Positions 7,201 to 15,785 of a DNA stretch of 64,000 bases are shown piece by piece. The position numbers and the translations under genes were made by a program. Location: the NCBI GenBank assembly GCA_004017275.1, contig SAKE01000008.1:142112-206111 (forward strand), written 5' to 3'. The notes under the pieces are model-generated. The model worked only from the letters and a program-made list of their open reading frames with translations. It ran no database searches and was not told the origin of the DNA. The first letter of the stretch is position 1, and each line of letters begins with the position of its first letter. This stretch comes from Mesorhizobium sp. (lineage in GTDB: Bacteria; Pseudomonadota; Alphaproteobacteria; Rhizobiales; Rhizobiaceae).

Positions 7201-7431
7201 ATGATCACCTTCCAGCATCCGCCCATCGGCACGCTGTCGAATTCCCCCGTCATCAACCAAAGCATCGTCGAGCGCATGGCCGATCGCGTGCTCGAACTCG
7301 GCATGAACGGCACTGCCGTCACCAAGGACGTGCTGGCCGAACACACCGACTTCACCCGCGCCGAGATCGACCAATACGCGCCGGACGCCTGCGACCTCGC
7401 CAAGTCGCGCGCCGTCCGCCAGCAGAGCTGA
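7201..7431 (+). CDS. First gene of rightward prophage operon, hypothetical
   Basis: 76 aa. Not recognised. The N-terminus is strand-like (FQHPPIGTLSNSP). The rest is helical and resembles a small HTH-like unit (GTAVTKDVLAEHTDFTRAEI). A good Shine-Dalgarno (GGAGG) sits 5 nt before the ATG at 7201, and the operator-controlled promoter lies 35 bp upstream, so it is the first translated gene of this operon. Confidence 0.6.
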   Translation: MITFQHPPIGTLSNSPVINQSIVERMADRVLELGMNGTAVTKDVLAEHTDFTRAEIDQYAPDACDLAKSRAVRQQS

Positions 7432-7436
7432 CGGCC

Positions 7437-7682
7437 ATGAAGAACGTCGCCGAACGTCTGATCGCGGTGGCCGGCCAGTCGCCCGAGATGGAAGCCTGGA
7501 TTTCCCGCCAGCTCATGGCCGGCCAGAAGCCATCGCAGATCCTGTCCGAACTGGACGGCGCCGACGCGATGCTCGATCGCGCCTGCCATTTCATCTCGCG
7601 GGACCTGCGCATCGACATCGCCCTGACGACGTCGCTCGTCTTCGCCTGGGTGTTCGTCACGGTCGGGTGCCTGCCGTCATGA
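7437..7682 (+). CDS. Hypothetical prophage protein with C-terminal hydrophobic segment
   Basis: 81 aa. Residues 1-55 are helical and soluble (AERLIAVAGQSPEMEAW). Residues 60-78 are hydrophobic (IALTTSLVFAWVFVTVG) and may form a membrane helix, giving a tail-anchored topology. It starts 6 bp after the previous gene and overlaps the next by 4 bp, so the three are coupled. No known family is recognised. Confidence 0.5.
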   Translation: MKNVAERLIAVAGQSPEMEAWISRQLMAGQKPSQILSELDGADAMLDRACHFISRDLRIDIALTTSLVFAWVFVTVGCLPS

Positions 7683-7897
7683 GCGCACCGCTCGACCATG
7701 TCGCCAAAAATTACGACCGCATCTGCGAGCCGGGCGGCAAGCCGCACATCGTCTGCCATCTCTTCCCGGAATGCATGTGCGGCGAGGACTGTTCCGACCG
7801 GCACGACGCCCGCATGGCGCGCCGCATCCTCGCCGCCTTCATCGCCGCCGTGCTGGCCATCGCCGGCGGTCTGATCATTTGGGGAACGCGGACATGA
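7679..7897 (+). CDS. Small cysteine-rich tail-anchored hypothetical protein
   Basis: 72 aa. The middle has a cysteine/histidine cluster (CHLFPECMCGEDCSDRHD) that could bind a metal. Residues 48-68 are a clear transmembrane helix (ILAAFIAAVLAIAGGLII). It probably sits in the inner membrane with the metal site in the cytoplasm. It is coupled by ATGA overlaps to both neighbours. Function unknown. Confidence 0.55.
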   Translation: MSAPLDHVAKNYDRICEPGGKPHIVCHLFPECMCGEDCSDRHDARMARRILAAFIAAVLAIAGGLIIWGTRT

Positions 7898-8220
7898 GCG
7901 ATCATTTCAACGGCCACATCCACCGTGAGGCCTTCGAGAAAGTGTTGCGCGAAACATTCGGCAGCATCTGCGCTGATCAGGCCACCGCGCACCCGGCGCT
8001 GGCATGTCAGGCGCGTGCCAGTGAATGCCTGATCCAGTTCGCGCTGTTCGTCGCCGATGAGATGAACGCTGGCACCAGTGCGGATGTCCTTCTGGACGGG
8101 GGCTGTCGGGTGATTGGCAACATGGTCGAGAACCTGGCGCGCAGCTTTTCGGGCGACCCCGGCGAGGACATTTGTCGGCGGCATCATCGACCGTGTCCGC
8201 TGGGCGGCAAGCGAGGATAA
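7894..8220 (+). CDS. Hypothetical prophage protein, probable frameshift near the 3' end
   Basis: The open frame gives 108 aa, helical up to about residue 90 (GCRVIGNMVENLARSF). After position ~8168 it turns arginine/histidine/proline-rich. A different frame continues with protein-like sequence (VGGIIDRVRWAASEDND) to a stop at 8273-8275, two bases before the next gene, which fits the tight packing of this operon. One extra base near 8168-8172 would explain this. The original product was therefore probably ~126 aa. Function unknown. Confidence 0.5.
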   Translation: MSDHFNGHIHREAFEKVLRETFGSICADQATAHPALACQARASECLIQFALFVADEMNAGTSADVLLDGGCRVIGNMVENLARSFSGDPGEDICRRHHRPCPLGGKRG

Positions 8221-8276
8221 CGACGACATTGCAGTTGAGGTCCAGCGTCCGCAAACCCTTGGCGGGAGCGCCTGAC

Positions 8277-9257
8277 ATGGCTGACAAATCCGCCATCGAA
8301 TGGACCGACGCGACGTGGAATCCGATCGTCGGCTGCTCCATCCTCTCACCCGGCTGCACGCATTGCTACGCCATGAGGATGGCCGCGCGCATCGAGGCGA
8401 TGGGCGGGGCCAAGCACTACGCCGGCACCACCAAGAAGGTGAACGGCAACACCATATGGACCGGCAAGCTGGCGCTGGCGCCGGAGCACATCCTGACCCA
8501 GCCGCTGCGCTGGGCAAGGCCGCGTCGCATCTTCGTCAACTCCATGGGCGACATGTTTCATGAGGACGTGCCCTACGAATGGATCGACCGCGTCTTCGCC
8601 GTCATGGCGCTGGCGCCGCAGCACACTTTTCAGGTGCTGACCAAGCGCGCAGCGAGGATGCGGGCTTACGCGTCAGGATTCGAATGCGACGGCGCGCGCC
8701 GGCTGAACGTGGCCGCTGCCGCCGGCCGCATGATGGAGGACGGCGATAACGCGCACGATTACGTGGCTAATCTAGGCTGGCCGCTGCCGAACGTCTGGCT
8801 GGGGGTCTCGGCCGAGCGTCGCGTCGAATGGCTGGAGCGAACAACGGAGTTGCGCCAGACGCCAGCGGCAGTCCGATTTGTCAGCGCCGAGCCGCTGCTC
8901 GGCGACTTGGGGCAGCTTGATCTGACGGGCCTCGACTGGATCATCGCCGGCGGCGAAAGCGGCCCGGATTCTCGCCCGATGCACCCGGCATGGCCGCGCT
9001 CGATCCGCGACCAGTGCCAGGCCGCCGGCGTGCCATTCTTCTTCAAGCAATGGGGCGAGTGGAACACACGCGGGCATGCTTTTGGCATAGGCGTTGTGAA
9101 ACAACCACACGCTGAGATTGACGGCCTCAGCATTGTCGCACCGTGGGGGCGAGAAGACGTGATCATGGCCCGCGTGGGCAAGAAAGCCGCCGGCCGGCTG
9201 CTCGACGGCATCGAGCACAACGCCATGCCGGAGTTGCGCGAGGTACCGGCGCTATGA
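8277..9257 (+). CDS. Phage Gp37/Gp68 family protein (DUF5131)
   Basis: 326 aa from ATG 8277; the in-frame upstream extension lies over the previous gene. Conserved blocks are visible: IEWTDATWNPIVGC, then PGCTHCYA with clustered cysteines, later RIFVNSMGDMFHE, FQVLTKRA, PNVWLGVS and GGESGP. The cysteine pattern recalls radical-SAM proteins such as spore photolyase, but activity is unproven. The family is widespread in phages and mobile elements. It overlaps the following gene by 4 bp. Confidence 0.82.
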   Translation: MADKSAIEWTDATWNPIVGCSILSPGCTHCYAMRMAARIEAMGGAKHYAGTTKKVNGNTIWTGKLALAPEHILTQPLRWARPRRIFVNSMGDMFHEDVPYEWIDRVFAVMALAPQHTFQVLTKRAARMRAYASGFECDGARRLNVAAAAGRMMEDGDNAHDYVANLGWPLPNVWLGVSAERRVEWLERTTELRQTPAAVRFVSAEPLLGDLGQLDLTGLDWIIAGGESGPDSRPMHPAWPRSIRDQCQAAGVPFFFKQWGEWNTRGHAFGIGVVKQPHAEIDGLSIVAPWGREDVIMARVGKKAAGRLLDGIEHNAMPELREVPAL

Positions 9258-9454
9258 CCATGGAACAGCTATCGCTCACGCTGCCGCCGGCGGAGACGTG
9301 GGCGCGCCCCAAAGGAAAACACAACTGTCGGCGCGACCCCGCCGCCGGTCCAGGCTCGTGCTGGCATTGGTGGGAAGGCTGCCCGAAGGCTGAAAAGCGC
9401 GGCTGCTATCAACTCTGGTTTCACCAGCATGCCGCCAAGCAGGAGACGCGCTGA
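9254..9454 (+). CDS. Small cysteine/tryptophan-rich hypothetical protein
   Basis: 66 aa with NCRRDP, SCWHWWEGCPKAEKRGCY: four cysteines and four tryptophans in the second half suggest a compact metal-binding fold. It starts inside the stop of the Gp37/Gp68-type gene (ATGA) and ends in the start of the next gene (TGATG), so translation is coupled. No known family is recognised. Confidence 0.5.
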   Translation: MTMEQLSLTLPPAETWARPKGKHNCRRDPAAGPGSCWHWWEGCPKAEKRGCYQLWFHQHAAKQETR

Positions 9455-9660
9455 TGACCATCGAGAAGCACGCCGGCCAACAGCAGATTGTCTGCGAATG
9501 CGGCGCCAGCCAGACCCGCACTTATCAGGCCGACGAGTTCGACGTGATGGTGTCCGACGCTCGCCGCGAAGGCTTCGTCTTCGCCAAGGTCGCCGGTGAG
9601 TGGACACACACCTGTCAGGATTGCGCCCGCCCGGCTCGACCGCAAGGGAGGCTGCTGTGA
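9454..9660 (+). CDS. Small zinc-ribbon-like hypothetical protein
   Basis: 68 aa with two cysteine pairs: CECG near residue 14 and CQDC near residue 54, separated by a helical stretch. The spacing fits a zinc ribbon, often found in nucleic-acid-binding proteins. It overlaps the upstream stop by one base and the downstream GTG start by 4 bp. Function not assigned. Confidence 0.55.
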   Translation: MTIEKHAGQQQIVCECGASQTRTYQADEFDVMVSDARREGFVFAKVAGEWTHTCQDCARPARPQGRLL

Positions 9661-9998
9661 CGCTTCCCCAGCGCATCCAGCTGTCGCGCCGCAAGGGCTG
9701 GCGCATGCCGGAAAACACCGTCACCGTCGCGCGCCCCGGCCCATGGGGCAATCCGTTCATCGTCGGCAAGCATGGCGACGCCGCCTATTGCGTCGACCTC
9801 TACACCGCCTTGCTCGCCGGACTGATGCGCGTCGGCGCGGATCCGGACGTCAAGGCGCTGGAGCAGACACGCCAGTTCGTAGCCGACAACGCCGGCGATC
9901 TCACCGGCAAGAACCTCGCCTGCTGGTGCAGGCCAGGCGCGCCCTGCCACGCCGACGTGCTGCTGAAACTGGCGAACCGCCATTCGGGGAAGCCTTGA
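9657..9998 (+). CDS. DUF4326 domain-containing protein
   Basis: 113 aa. Start is a GTG at 9657 overlapping the previous stop (GTGA), with GGGAGG 5 nt upstream. The DUF4326 pattern is clear: RPGPWGNPFIVG, a central helical part, then LACWCRPGAPCHADVLL with three cysteines and a histidine. The family occurs in many phages; its role is unknown. The cysteines could bind a metal. Confidence 0.75.
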   Translation: MTLPQRIQLSRRKGWRMPENTVTVARPGPWGNPFIVGKHGDAAYCVDLYTALLAGLMRVGADPDVKALEQTRQFVADNAGDLTGKNLACWCRPGAPCHADVLLKLANRHSGKP

Positions 9999-10186
9999 TG
10001 AAGCCGGCCAATCCACAGCGCAAACCCTTGCCACCACCACCCGGCGTGCACCCGGCAATGGCTGCGATCGTCGAGGCCCTTGCGCGACAGGCGGCGCGCG
10101 ACGATTATCGCCGCCGCCAGGAGGAAACAGACCATGAAGCGAGCGGCACTCTACGCCCGCTATTCCAGCGACCTGCAAACCGATAG
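9998..10186 (+). CDS. Small proline-rich hypothetical protein
   Basis: 62 aa starting in a TGATG overlap with the DUF4326 gene. The N-terminus is proline-rich (KPLPPPPGVHPAM) and the middle is a charged helix (EALARQAARDDYRRRQ). Its last 53 bp overlap the recombinase start at 10134 in another frame, and its coding sequence carries the recombinase Shine-Dalgarno. It may be a minor protein or mainly a leader for recombinase translation. Confidence 0.4.
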   Translation: MKPANPQRKPLPPPPGVHPAMAAIVEALARQAARDDYRRRQEETDHEASGTLRPLFQRPANR

Positions 10187-11741
10187 GTCGATCGAGGATC
10201 AGATAGCCCTTTGCTCGGACTATGCCGGCAAGCAGGACCTGACGATCGCCACCGTATTCCATGACCGCGCACGTTCCGGAGCCTCGATTGTCGGCCGCGA
10301 TGGTGTCATGGCGATGATGGATGCCGCGCGCGACGGCCTGTTCGACGTGTTGATCGTCGAGGCGCTGGACCGGCTGTCGCGCGACCAGGAGGACCTTGCC
10401 GGCATCTATAAGCGGCTGACGCATCTCGGCATCGAGATCCGTGCCGTGCATGACGGTCGTGCCGATATCGTCCAGATCGGCATTCGTGGCCTGGTCGGCG
10501 CGCTGTATTTGCAGGACCTGGCGCAGAAGGTACGCCGCGGCATGGCCGGGGTGGTGCGCGACGGCCGCAATGCCGGCGGCAAGGCCTATGGCTATGCGCC
10601 TGTGCCCGGCCGGCCGGGCGAGCTGTCGATCGTACCCGACGAGGCGGCGATCGTGCTGCGCATCTTCGAGGAAGCTGCCGCAGGGCAAGCGCCGCGCGAC
10701 ATCGCCGGCGGTCTGAACGATGACAACATCGCGCCGCCGCGCGGGCGCTATTGGTCGGGCGGCACGATCAACGGCAATCCGAAGCGCGGCTATGGCATCC
10801 TGCAGAACGCCATCTATGACGGGCGTATCGTCTGGAACCGCGTCCACATGGTCAAGGATCCGGACACTGGCCGTCGCCAGTCGCGCGTCAACCCCAGGAC
10901 GGAATGGCAGGAGCACGCCGCAGAGCATTTGCGGATTGTACCGGCCCCGCTTTTTGCGGCGGTGAACAGCAAGCCGGCGAGGACCAACGCGGCGCCGGCG
11001 CGCAAGAACGCGCGGCTTCTGTCAGGCCTGTTGCGCTGTGGCTGCTGCGGATCCGGCATGTCGATCAAGGACACGCAGGGCAAGATTACCCGCATCATGT
11101 GCACGCGGGCGAAGGAATCGCGCTCCTGCACGAACCTGCGGCCCTACGCGCTCGACCACATCGAGGCGACGGTGCTGGACGGCTTGCGCGCTAGGCTGAA
11201 CGACAGGGCGCTGATCGACCACTATGTCGCTGCCTACAATGACGAGCATCAGCAACTTTATTCGGGGCAGGGGGCTTCACGGGAAAAGGCCGCGCAGCGC
11301 CTCGACGCCGCCAAGCGCGAATATGACCGCGTGCTCAACGCCTATGTCAAAGGCATGATCTCCGAGGCCGAGGCCGAGCAGCGCTTACCTGAGCTGCGCA
11401 GCGAACGCCAGCAGCTCGAGTCAGCGCTTGCCGTGCTGCCGCAGCCGCCGAAGGTGGTCACGCTGAAGCCGGCACTGGTGGCGCGCTACATCCGCGACTT
11501 AGAAGCCCTCGAGGCGTCGATCGCCGACAACGGCTTCGTCTCAGAAGAGGCCAAGAAGCACCTCCGCAACATCGTCTCGACAGTGACCGTTTATCCGCCA
11601 AAACCGGGCGAGCTACCGACGATCCAGATTGATGGATATCTGTCGAACCTGGTCGACCAGGACCTGAAACAACGCGCCTCCCTTCGGGGGGGGGCGATGG
11701 TAGCGGGAGAGGGACTTGAACCCCCGACCCCAGGATTATGA
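10134..11741 (+). CDS. Large serine recombinase (phage integrase)
   Basis: 535 aa. Residues 1-140 are a resolvase domain with the catalytic serine in YARYSSDLQ and later LDRLSRDQEDL. Then come a recombinase domain (GKAYGYAPVPGRPGE) and a zinc ribbon near residues 300-335 (LLRCGCCGSGM, CTRAKESRSC). A coiled coil follows (AKREYDRVLNAYVKGM). Such enzymes catalyse site-specific integration and excision. GGAGG precedes the ATG. The last 44 bp lie inside the tRNA-Met gene and encode AGEGLEPPTPGL, so the C-terminal end is created by the junction with the host target. Confidence 0.9.
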   Translation: MKRAALYARYSSDLQTDRSIEDQIALCSDYAGKQDLTIATVFHDRARSGASIVGRDGVMAMMDAARDGLFDVLIVEALDRLSRDQEDLAGIYKRLTHLGIEIRAVHDGRADIVQIGIRGLVGALYLQDLAQKVRRGMAGVVRDGRNAGGKAYGYAPVPGRPGELSIVPDEAAIVLRIFEEAAAGQAPRDIAGGLNDDNIAPPRGRYWSGGTINGNPKRGYGILQNAIYDGRIVWNRVHMVKDPDTGRRQSRVNPRTEWQEHAAEHLRIVPAPLFAAVNSKPARTNAAPARKNARLLSGLLRCGCCGSGMSIKDTQGKITRIMCTRAKESRSCTNLRPYALDHIEATVLDGLRARLNDRALIDHYVAAYNDEHQQLYSGQGASREKAAQRLDAAKREYDRVLNAYVKGMISEAEAEQRLPELRSERQQLESALAVLPQPPKVVTLKPALVARYIRDLEALEASIADNGFVSEEAKKHLRNIVSTVTVYPPKPGELPTIQIDGYLSNLVDQDLKQRASLRGGAMVAGEGLEPPTPGL

Positions 11742-11774
11742 TTCCCGTGCTCTAACCAACTGAGCTACCCCGCC
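11698..11774 (-). tRNA. tRNA-Met (CAT anticodon, elongator)
   Basis: Reading the minus strand from 11774: acceptor GGCGGGG, U8-A9, a D-arm, the anticodon stem CGGGA with loop ATCATAA (anticodon CAT), a T-loop TTCAAGT, the 3' acceptor TCCCGCT, discriminator A and an encoded CCA at 11698-11700. All stems pair with a few G-U pairs. The 3' half is shared with the recombinase gene on the other strand, so it is probably the prophage attachment site, regenerated on integration. Confidence 0.93.
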
Positions 11775-12013
11775 AGGGCGGCGAAAGGCCCGAAATCCGC
11801 CTCAAATCGAAAGGCATGTCGGGGGCGTTCGCCAAGGTCGCGCGGATATAAGGTTGGGAGGGCGAGCCTGTCAAGCTTCGAAGCAACCGGCTTGCCGGCT
11901 TATCGTCATTATCGAAAAGCTTTGCCGCGCGGACATTTGGTTGCAGCCGGCGGGGTTGAGTTCGAAGGGGCACGTCGCTATGTCTCGGCCACGAGTTTTT
12001 AGAGTTGAAACAG

Positions 12014-12979
12014 ATGAAACCGCGCATTGCAGTCCTCGGTTGCGGATACTGGGGCAGCAACCACATCCGCACCCTCAAGGCGCTCGGCGCGCTGCACGCT
12101 GTCTCCGACGCCAATCGTGCCCGCGCCGAAGGCTTCGCCAGCGAGCAGGACTGCCTGGCGATCGAGCCGGACCAGTTGTTCGTCCGTGACGATATCGACG
12201 CCATCGTCATGGCGCTGCCGCCGCAATTTCATGCCGACCTTGCCGTGCGCGCCGTCGAGGGCGGCAAGGATGTGCTGGTGGAAAAGCCGATCGCGCTGAC
12301 AGTGGCGGATGCCGAGCGTGCGGTGCAGGCGGCCAGGGACAATGGCCGCGTCTTCATGGTCGGCCATGTGCTGCGGTTCCATCCGGCGTTCGAGACGCTG
12401 AAAGGGCTGATCGACAAGGGCGAACTCGGCGAAGTCCGCTACATCCACTCGCACCGGCTCGGGCTTGGCAAGTTCCATACGGAGAACGACGCGCTGTGGG
12501 ACCTGGCGCCGCACGATTTGTCGATGATCCTGGCGATCACCGGCACCGAACCGATCGAGGTGCGCGGCGAGGGCGCTGCGCTCCTCGACAATCTCAGCGA
12601 CTTCGCGCATCTGCACATGCGATTTCCCAACGGCCTGCGCAGCCATCTCTTCACCTCGCGGCTCAATCCCTATCGCGAGCGGCGGCTGACCGTGGTCGGC
12701 ACCAAGGCGATGGCGGTGTTCGACGACGTCGAGCCATGGGAACGCAAGCTTGCCGTCTACCGCCACGCGGTGTGGCAGGACAGCGGCCAATGGGCCTTCA
12801 CCACCAATGAGCCGTCCTATGTCGCGGTCGCCCAGGGCATGCCGCTGACGCGTGAACTGGAGCATTTCATCCAGAGCGTCGAGACGCGAGCCGAGCCGCG
12901 CACCAGCGGCGAGGAAGCGATCCGGGTGCTGCGCATCCTGACCGCGGGCACCGTCACCCACACCAAATCGAATTCCTGA
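12014..12979 (+). CDS. Gfo/Idh/MocA family NAD(P)-dependent oxidoreductase
   Basis: 321 aa. A Rossmann fold opens with AVLGCGYWGSNH (GxGxxG). The EKP motif (VEKPIALT), containing the catalytic lysine, is near residue 95. The C-terminal alpha/beta domain has the HDLSMIL region. Members oxidise or reduce sugars and related compounds; the WlbA-like N-terminus suggests a nucleotide-sugar substrate, but this is uncertain. ATG 12014 is preferred over an upstream in-frame TTG at 12005. It stands alone between the tRNA and mnmA. Confidence 0.8.
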   Translation: MKPRIAVLGCGYWGSNHIRTLKALGALHAVSDANRARAEGFASEQDCLAIEPDQLFVRDDIDAIVMALPPQFHADLAVRAVEGGKDVLVEKPIALTVADAERAVQAARDNGRVFMVGHVLRFHPAFETLKGLIDKGELGEVRYIHSHRLGLGKFHTENDALWDLAPHDLSMILAITGTEPIEVRGEGAALLDNLSDFAHLHMRFPNGLRSHLFTSRLNPYRERRLTVVGTKAMAVFDDVEPWERKLAVYRHAVWQDSGQWAFTTNEPSYVAVAQGMPLTRELEHFIQSVETRAEPRTSGEEAIRVLRILTAGTVTHTKSNS

Positions 12980-13006
12980 AAAGCGCCGGTTTATTCGGCT
13001 TGAATC

Positions 13007-14197
13007 TTACTCGGCGGGAATCTGGGCCGGCCTGGCCGCCAGCCGGGTCAGCATCGCCTCGGCCTCGGCGCCGCGCTCCGAACGCTCGATGAAGCCGCCG
13101 CCGAACACGCGGGCTTCGTTGCCGTCATCGGAATAGAGCACGCAGGCCTGTCCCGGCGCGATGCCGGACTCGCCGTCGACCAGTTCCACCCATGTGGCGC
13201 CAGCACGATGATGCAGCACGGCTGGACGCGGCGGTCGCGTCGAGCGGACTTTGGCGAACAGCTCCAGGCCGCCGGCGGGGACATCTGCGAGCGGTCCGTC
13301 GCCCAGCCAGTTCATGTTGCGCAGATAGATCTTGTGCGTCTCCAGCGCCTCGCGCGGGCCAACCACGACACGGGCGCGGTCGGCGTCGAGATGGACGACG
13401 TAAAGCGGCTCGCCGGAAGCGATGCCAATGCCGCGGCGCTGGCCGATCGTGTAGCGCAGGATGCCCTCATGGCGGCCGAGCACGCGACCGTCGATGTGCA
13501 CGATGTCGCCGGGATTGGCGGCAGTCGGCTTCAGCTTGGCGATGATGTCGGAATACTTGCCCTGCGGCACGAAGCATATGTCCTGGCTGTCCTGCTTGGC
13601 CGCGACGGTCAGCCCCATCTCCTCGGCGATCGCACGAACCTGCGGCTTCGACAGGCCGCCAAGGGGAAAGCGCAGATAATCGATCTGCGCCTGCGTGGTG
13701 GCGAACAGGAAATAGCTCTGGTCACGGTCGGCGTCGACCGGCCGGTAGAGCGCGCGGTGGGCGCCATTGGCGCCGGAACGGATGTAATGGCCGGTGGCCA
13801 GCGCGTCGGCGCCAAGCTCCTTGGCGGTGGCCAGCAGGTCGGCGAACTTCACCGTCTGGTTGCAGGAAACGCACGGGATCGGCGTCTCGCCGGCGACATA
13901 GCTCTCGGCAAAGGGATCGATGACCGCCTTGCGGAAGCGCTCCTCGTAGTCGAGCACATAATGCGGGATGCCGAGCGTCTCGGAGACGCGGCGGGCATCG
14001 TCGATGTCCTGCCCGGCGCAGCATGAACCGGCTCGGTGCGTCGCCGCGCCATGATCGTAGAGCTGCAAGGTGACGCCGACGACATCATAGCCTTCGCGCT
14101 TCAACAGGCCAGCGACGACCGATGAATCGACGCCGCCCGACATGGCGACGACGATGCGGGTATTTTCGGGACGTCCGGGGAGATCGAGACTGTTCAT
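13007..14197 (-). CDS. mnmA: tRNA-specific 2-thiouridylase MnmA
   Basis: 396 aa. The PP-loop SGGVDSSV near residue 20 binds ATP. The catalytic cysteines are in IPCVSCNQ and [18 protein letters not shown] and GQRRGIGI are further family motifs. It thiolates U34 of tRNA Lys, Glu and Gln in the cytoplasm. The length is slightly above the E. coli protein, with an extra N-terminal and C-terminal stretch as in related alphaproteobacteria. It is monocistronic, convergent with the preceding oxidoreductase gene. Confidence 0.95.
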   Translation of the reverse strand: MNSLDLPGRPENTRIVVAMSGGVDSSVVAGLLKREGYDVVGVTLQLYDHGAATHRAGSCCAGQDIDDARRVSETLGIPHYVLDYEERFRKAVIDPFAESYVAGETPIPCVSCNQTVKFADLLATAKELGADALATGHYIRSGANGAHRALYRPVDADRDQSYFLFATTQAQIDYLRFPLGGLSKPQVRAIAEEMGLTVAAKQDSQDICFVPQGKYSDIIAKLKPTAANPGDIVHIDGRVLGRHEGILRYTIGQRRGIGIASGEPLYVVHLDADRARVVVGPREALETHKIYLRNMNWLGDGPLADVPAGGLELFAKVRSTRPPRPAVLHHRAGATWVELVDGESGIAPGQACVLYSDDGNEARVFGGGFIERSERGAEAEAMLTRLAARPAQIPAE

Positions 14198-14485
14198 GAT
14201 GCTTTCGTTCTGCGCGGCGCCTCAATGCCAATGTCGAGAATATAGGTCAAGCTTTACGGCCGCGCCAGCGTGCAGGGCGATTCATCGGTTGCGGCCGATC
14301 CCTGCGACGGGATGCATTTTCCCCCGCAAATCGGGATTGGCGGGCAGATGATTCAAATGCCAGCGAAAAGACTAACGCCGCGTTCATGATCCTTACCTAG
14401 TCATTAGGGTCTGCTTAGGCAATTTTTAAAGCTGTGGCGGTAACGTGGCGGGGATTGGGTCTTTGAGTTTTTTGTAGAGAGTACG

Positions 14486-14761
14486 ATGACCGATCTTGTT
14501 AGACCGAGAGTCAAATATGTAATCGGGCCTGACGGCAGCCCTCTTACGATTGCCGATCTGCCGCCGACGAATACGCGTCGCTGGGTTATCCGGCGCAAGG
14601 CGGAAGTGGTTGCGGCGGTGCGTGGCGGGCTTTTGAGCCTGGAAGAGGCATGCCAGCGCTACAAGCTCACCACTGAGGAATTCCTGTCCTGGCAGGCGTC
14701 GATCGACGAATATGGCCTTGCCGGGCTGCGCACGACGCGCATCCAGCAATACCGGCACTGA
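14486..14761 (+). CDS. sciP: SciP-type CtrA inhibitor (DUF1153)
   Basis: 91 aa, almost invariant in Alphaproteobacteria: RPRVKYVIGPDGSPLTIADL, then RRWVIRRKAEVVAAVRGGLL and an HTH ending in EEFLSWQ. In Caulobacter SciP binds CtrA and DNA and limits CtrA-dependent transcription in G1. Here it lies 2.4 kb upstream of ctrA. A strong Rho-independent terminator follows. The upstream 288 bp are non-coding; I see no clear CtrA full site there. Confidence 0.92.
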   Translation: MTDLVRPRVKYVIGPDGSPLTIADLPPTNTRRWVIRRKAEVVAAVRGGLLSLEEACQRYKLTTEEFLSWQASIDEYGLAGLRTTRIQQYRH

Positions 14762-14776
14762 CAGTTGCGAATTTAG

Positions 14777-14811
14777 ATGAAGGGCGCGGCTTGGCCGCGC
14801 CCTTCATTTTT
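14777..14811 (+). terminator. Rho-independent terminator after sciP
   Basis: A perfect 14-bp stem (ATGAAGGGCGCGGC and its complement) with a TTG loop is followed by TTTTTC. It ends the sciP transcript and, having A residues on the other side, may also serve the convergent oxidoreductase gene. Confidence 0.9.
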
Positions 14812-14831
14812 CATAATCACTGATCCAGCGC

Positions 14832-15758
14832 TCAGACCGTCAGCACAATCTTGCCGATCGGCTTGGTGGCGAGGAGCGCGTGAGCTGCCCCCGCCTGGTC
14901 CAGCGGAAAGCTCTCGGCCACATGGACGACGAGCTTGTTGGCATCGATCAACCGAGCCAGTTCCAGCAGCCCCTCCCGGTCGGGCACGACGGACATGCGC
15001 TCGACCCGGATGTCTCGCGCACTGGCCTGCGTTCTGGTGGCGTCGCTGACATCGAGCAATGACACCAGCACGCCGCCATGCTTGAGCACCTTCAGCGAGC
15101 GTTCGGCATGGTCGCCGCCCAGGGGATCCAGCACCAGATCGATGTCGCGAACCTGGTCGGTGAAATCGGCCTTGGTATAGTCGAGCACCTCGTCGGCGCC
15201 GAGTTTGCGGACGAAATCGAGCTTGGCCGGGCTGGCCGTGGCGACGACGTAGGCACCGCGCGCCTTGGCGATCTGTACCGCCAGATGGCCGACGCCGCCG
15301 GCCCCCGCATGCACCAATACGCGCTGACCCGGTTTCAGTCCGCCATGGCGGACAAGACCCTGCCAGGCGGTGAGACCGGCCAGCGGCAAGGCGCCTGCCT
15401 GGAGGTGGTCGGCACCCTTCGGCTTCAGTGCGATTTCATTGGCAGGCACGGCGGCCAGTTCTGCATAAGCCGCCGCCTGCTTGGGAAAGCGCGGCATGCC
15501 GAACACCTCGTCACCGATCCGAAAGCCGGAAACTCCAGCGCCCAGCGCCTCGACCGTTCCCGAAATATCCCAACCCAGGATGAAGGGCGGCTCGCCCAGC
15601 AACGGGTAGTAGCCGGCACGGACGGCGCCATCGACCGGATTGATGCCTGCGGCCTTGACGCGGACCAGCACTTCGCCGGCCTTTGGCGCGGAGTCGGGCT
15701 GGTTGACAACGACAAGGACGTCGGGTCCGCCGACGGAATTCTGGATAACGGCACGCAT
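14832..15758 (-). CDS. NADP-dependent quinone oxidoreductase-like medium-chain dehydrogenase
   Basis: 308 aa. GroES-like N-terminal domain (VRVKAAGINPVDGAVRAG), then the cofactor-binding domain with AGAGGVGHLAVQIAKARG. The catalytic zinc ligands of alcohol dehydrogenases are missing, which points to the quinone oxidoreductase/zeta-crystallin subgroup. It likely reduces quinones or enals with NADPH. It is divergent from an HxlR regulator gene with a palindrome in between, so HxlR control is probable. Confidence 0.83.
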   Translation of the reverse strand: MRAVIQNSVGGPDVLVVVNQPDSAPKAGEVLVRVKAAGINPVDGAVRAGYYPLLGEPPFILGWDISGTVEALGAGVSGFRIGDEVFGMPRFPKQAAAYAELAAVPANEIALKPKGADHLQAGALPLAGLTAWQGLVRHGGLKPGQRVLVHAGAGGVGHLAVQIAKARGAYVVATASPAKLDFVRKLGADEVLDYTKADFTDQVRDIDLVLDPLGGDHAERSLKVLKHGGVLVSLLDVSDATRTQASARDIRVERMSVVPDREGLLELARLIDANKLVVHVAESFPLDQAGAAHALLATKPIGKIVLTV

Positions 15759-15785
15759 TGAGATGTCTCCTGCTTGATTGGCGCC

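Larger units (their letters stand above)
1..11700. mobile_element. Right portion of an integrated prophage or phage-like element
   Basis: The block contains phage-type genes only: helicase, MT-A70 methyltransferase, DUF2303 protein, CII-like regulator, Cro-like and repressor genes, a Gp37/Gp68-type protein, a DUF4326 protein and a large serine recombinase. The recombinase lies at the edge and its reading frame enters a tRNA-Met gene, which marks the probable attachment site. Core genes begin directly beyond the tRNA. The left boundary lies outside the window, so length, structural genes and viability are unknown. No capsid, tail or lysis gene is visible here. Confidence 0.8.

Noticed and set aside
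9615..10928. 437-codon minus-strand frame across the DUF4326 and recombinase genes
   Set aside because: Crosses several genes on the other strand and lacks any protein-like pattern.
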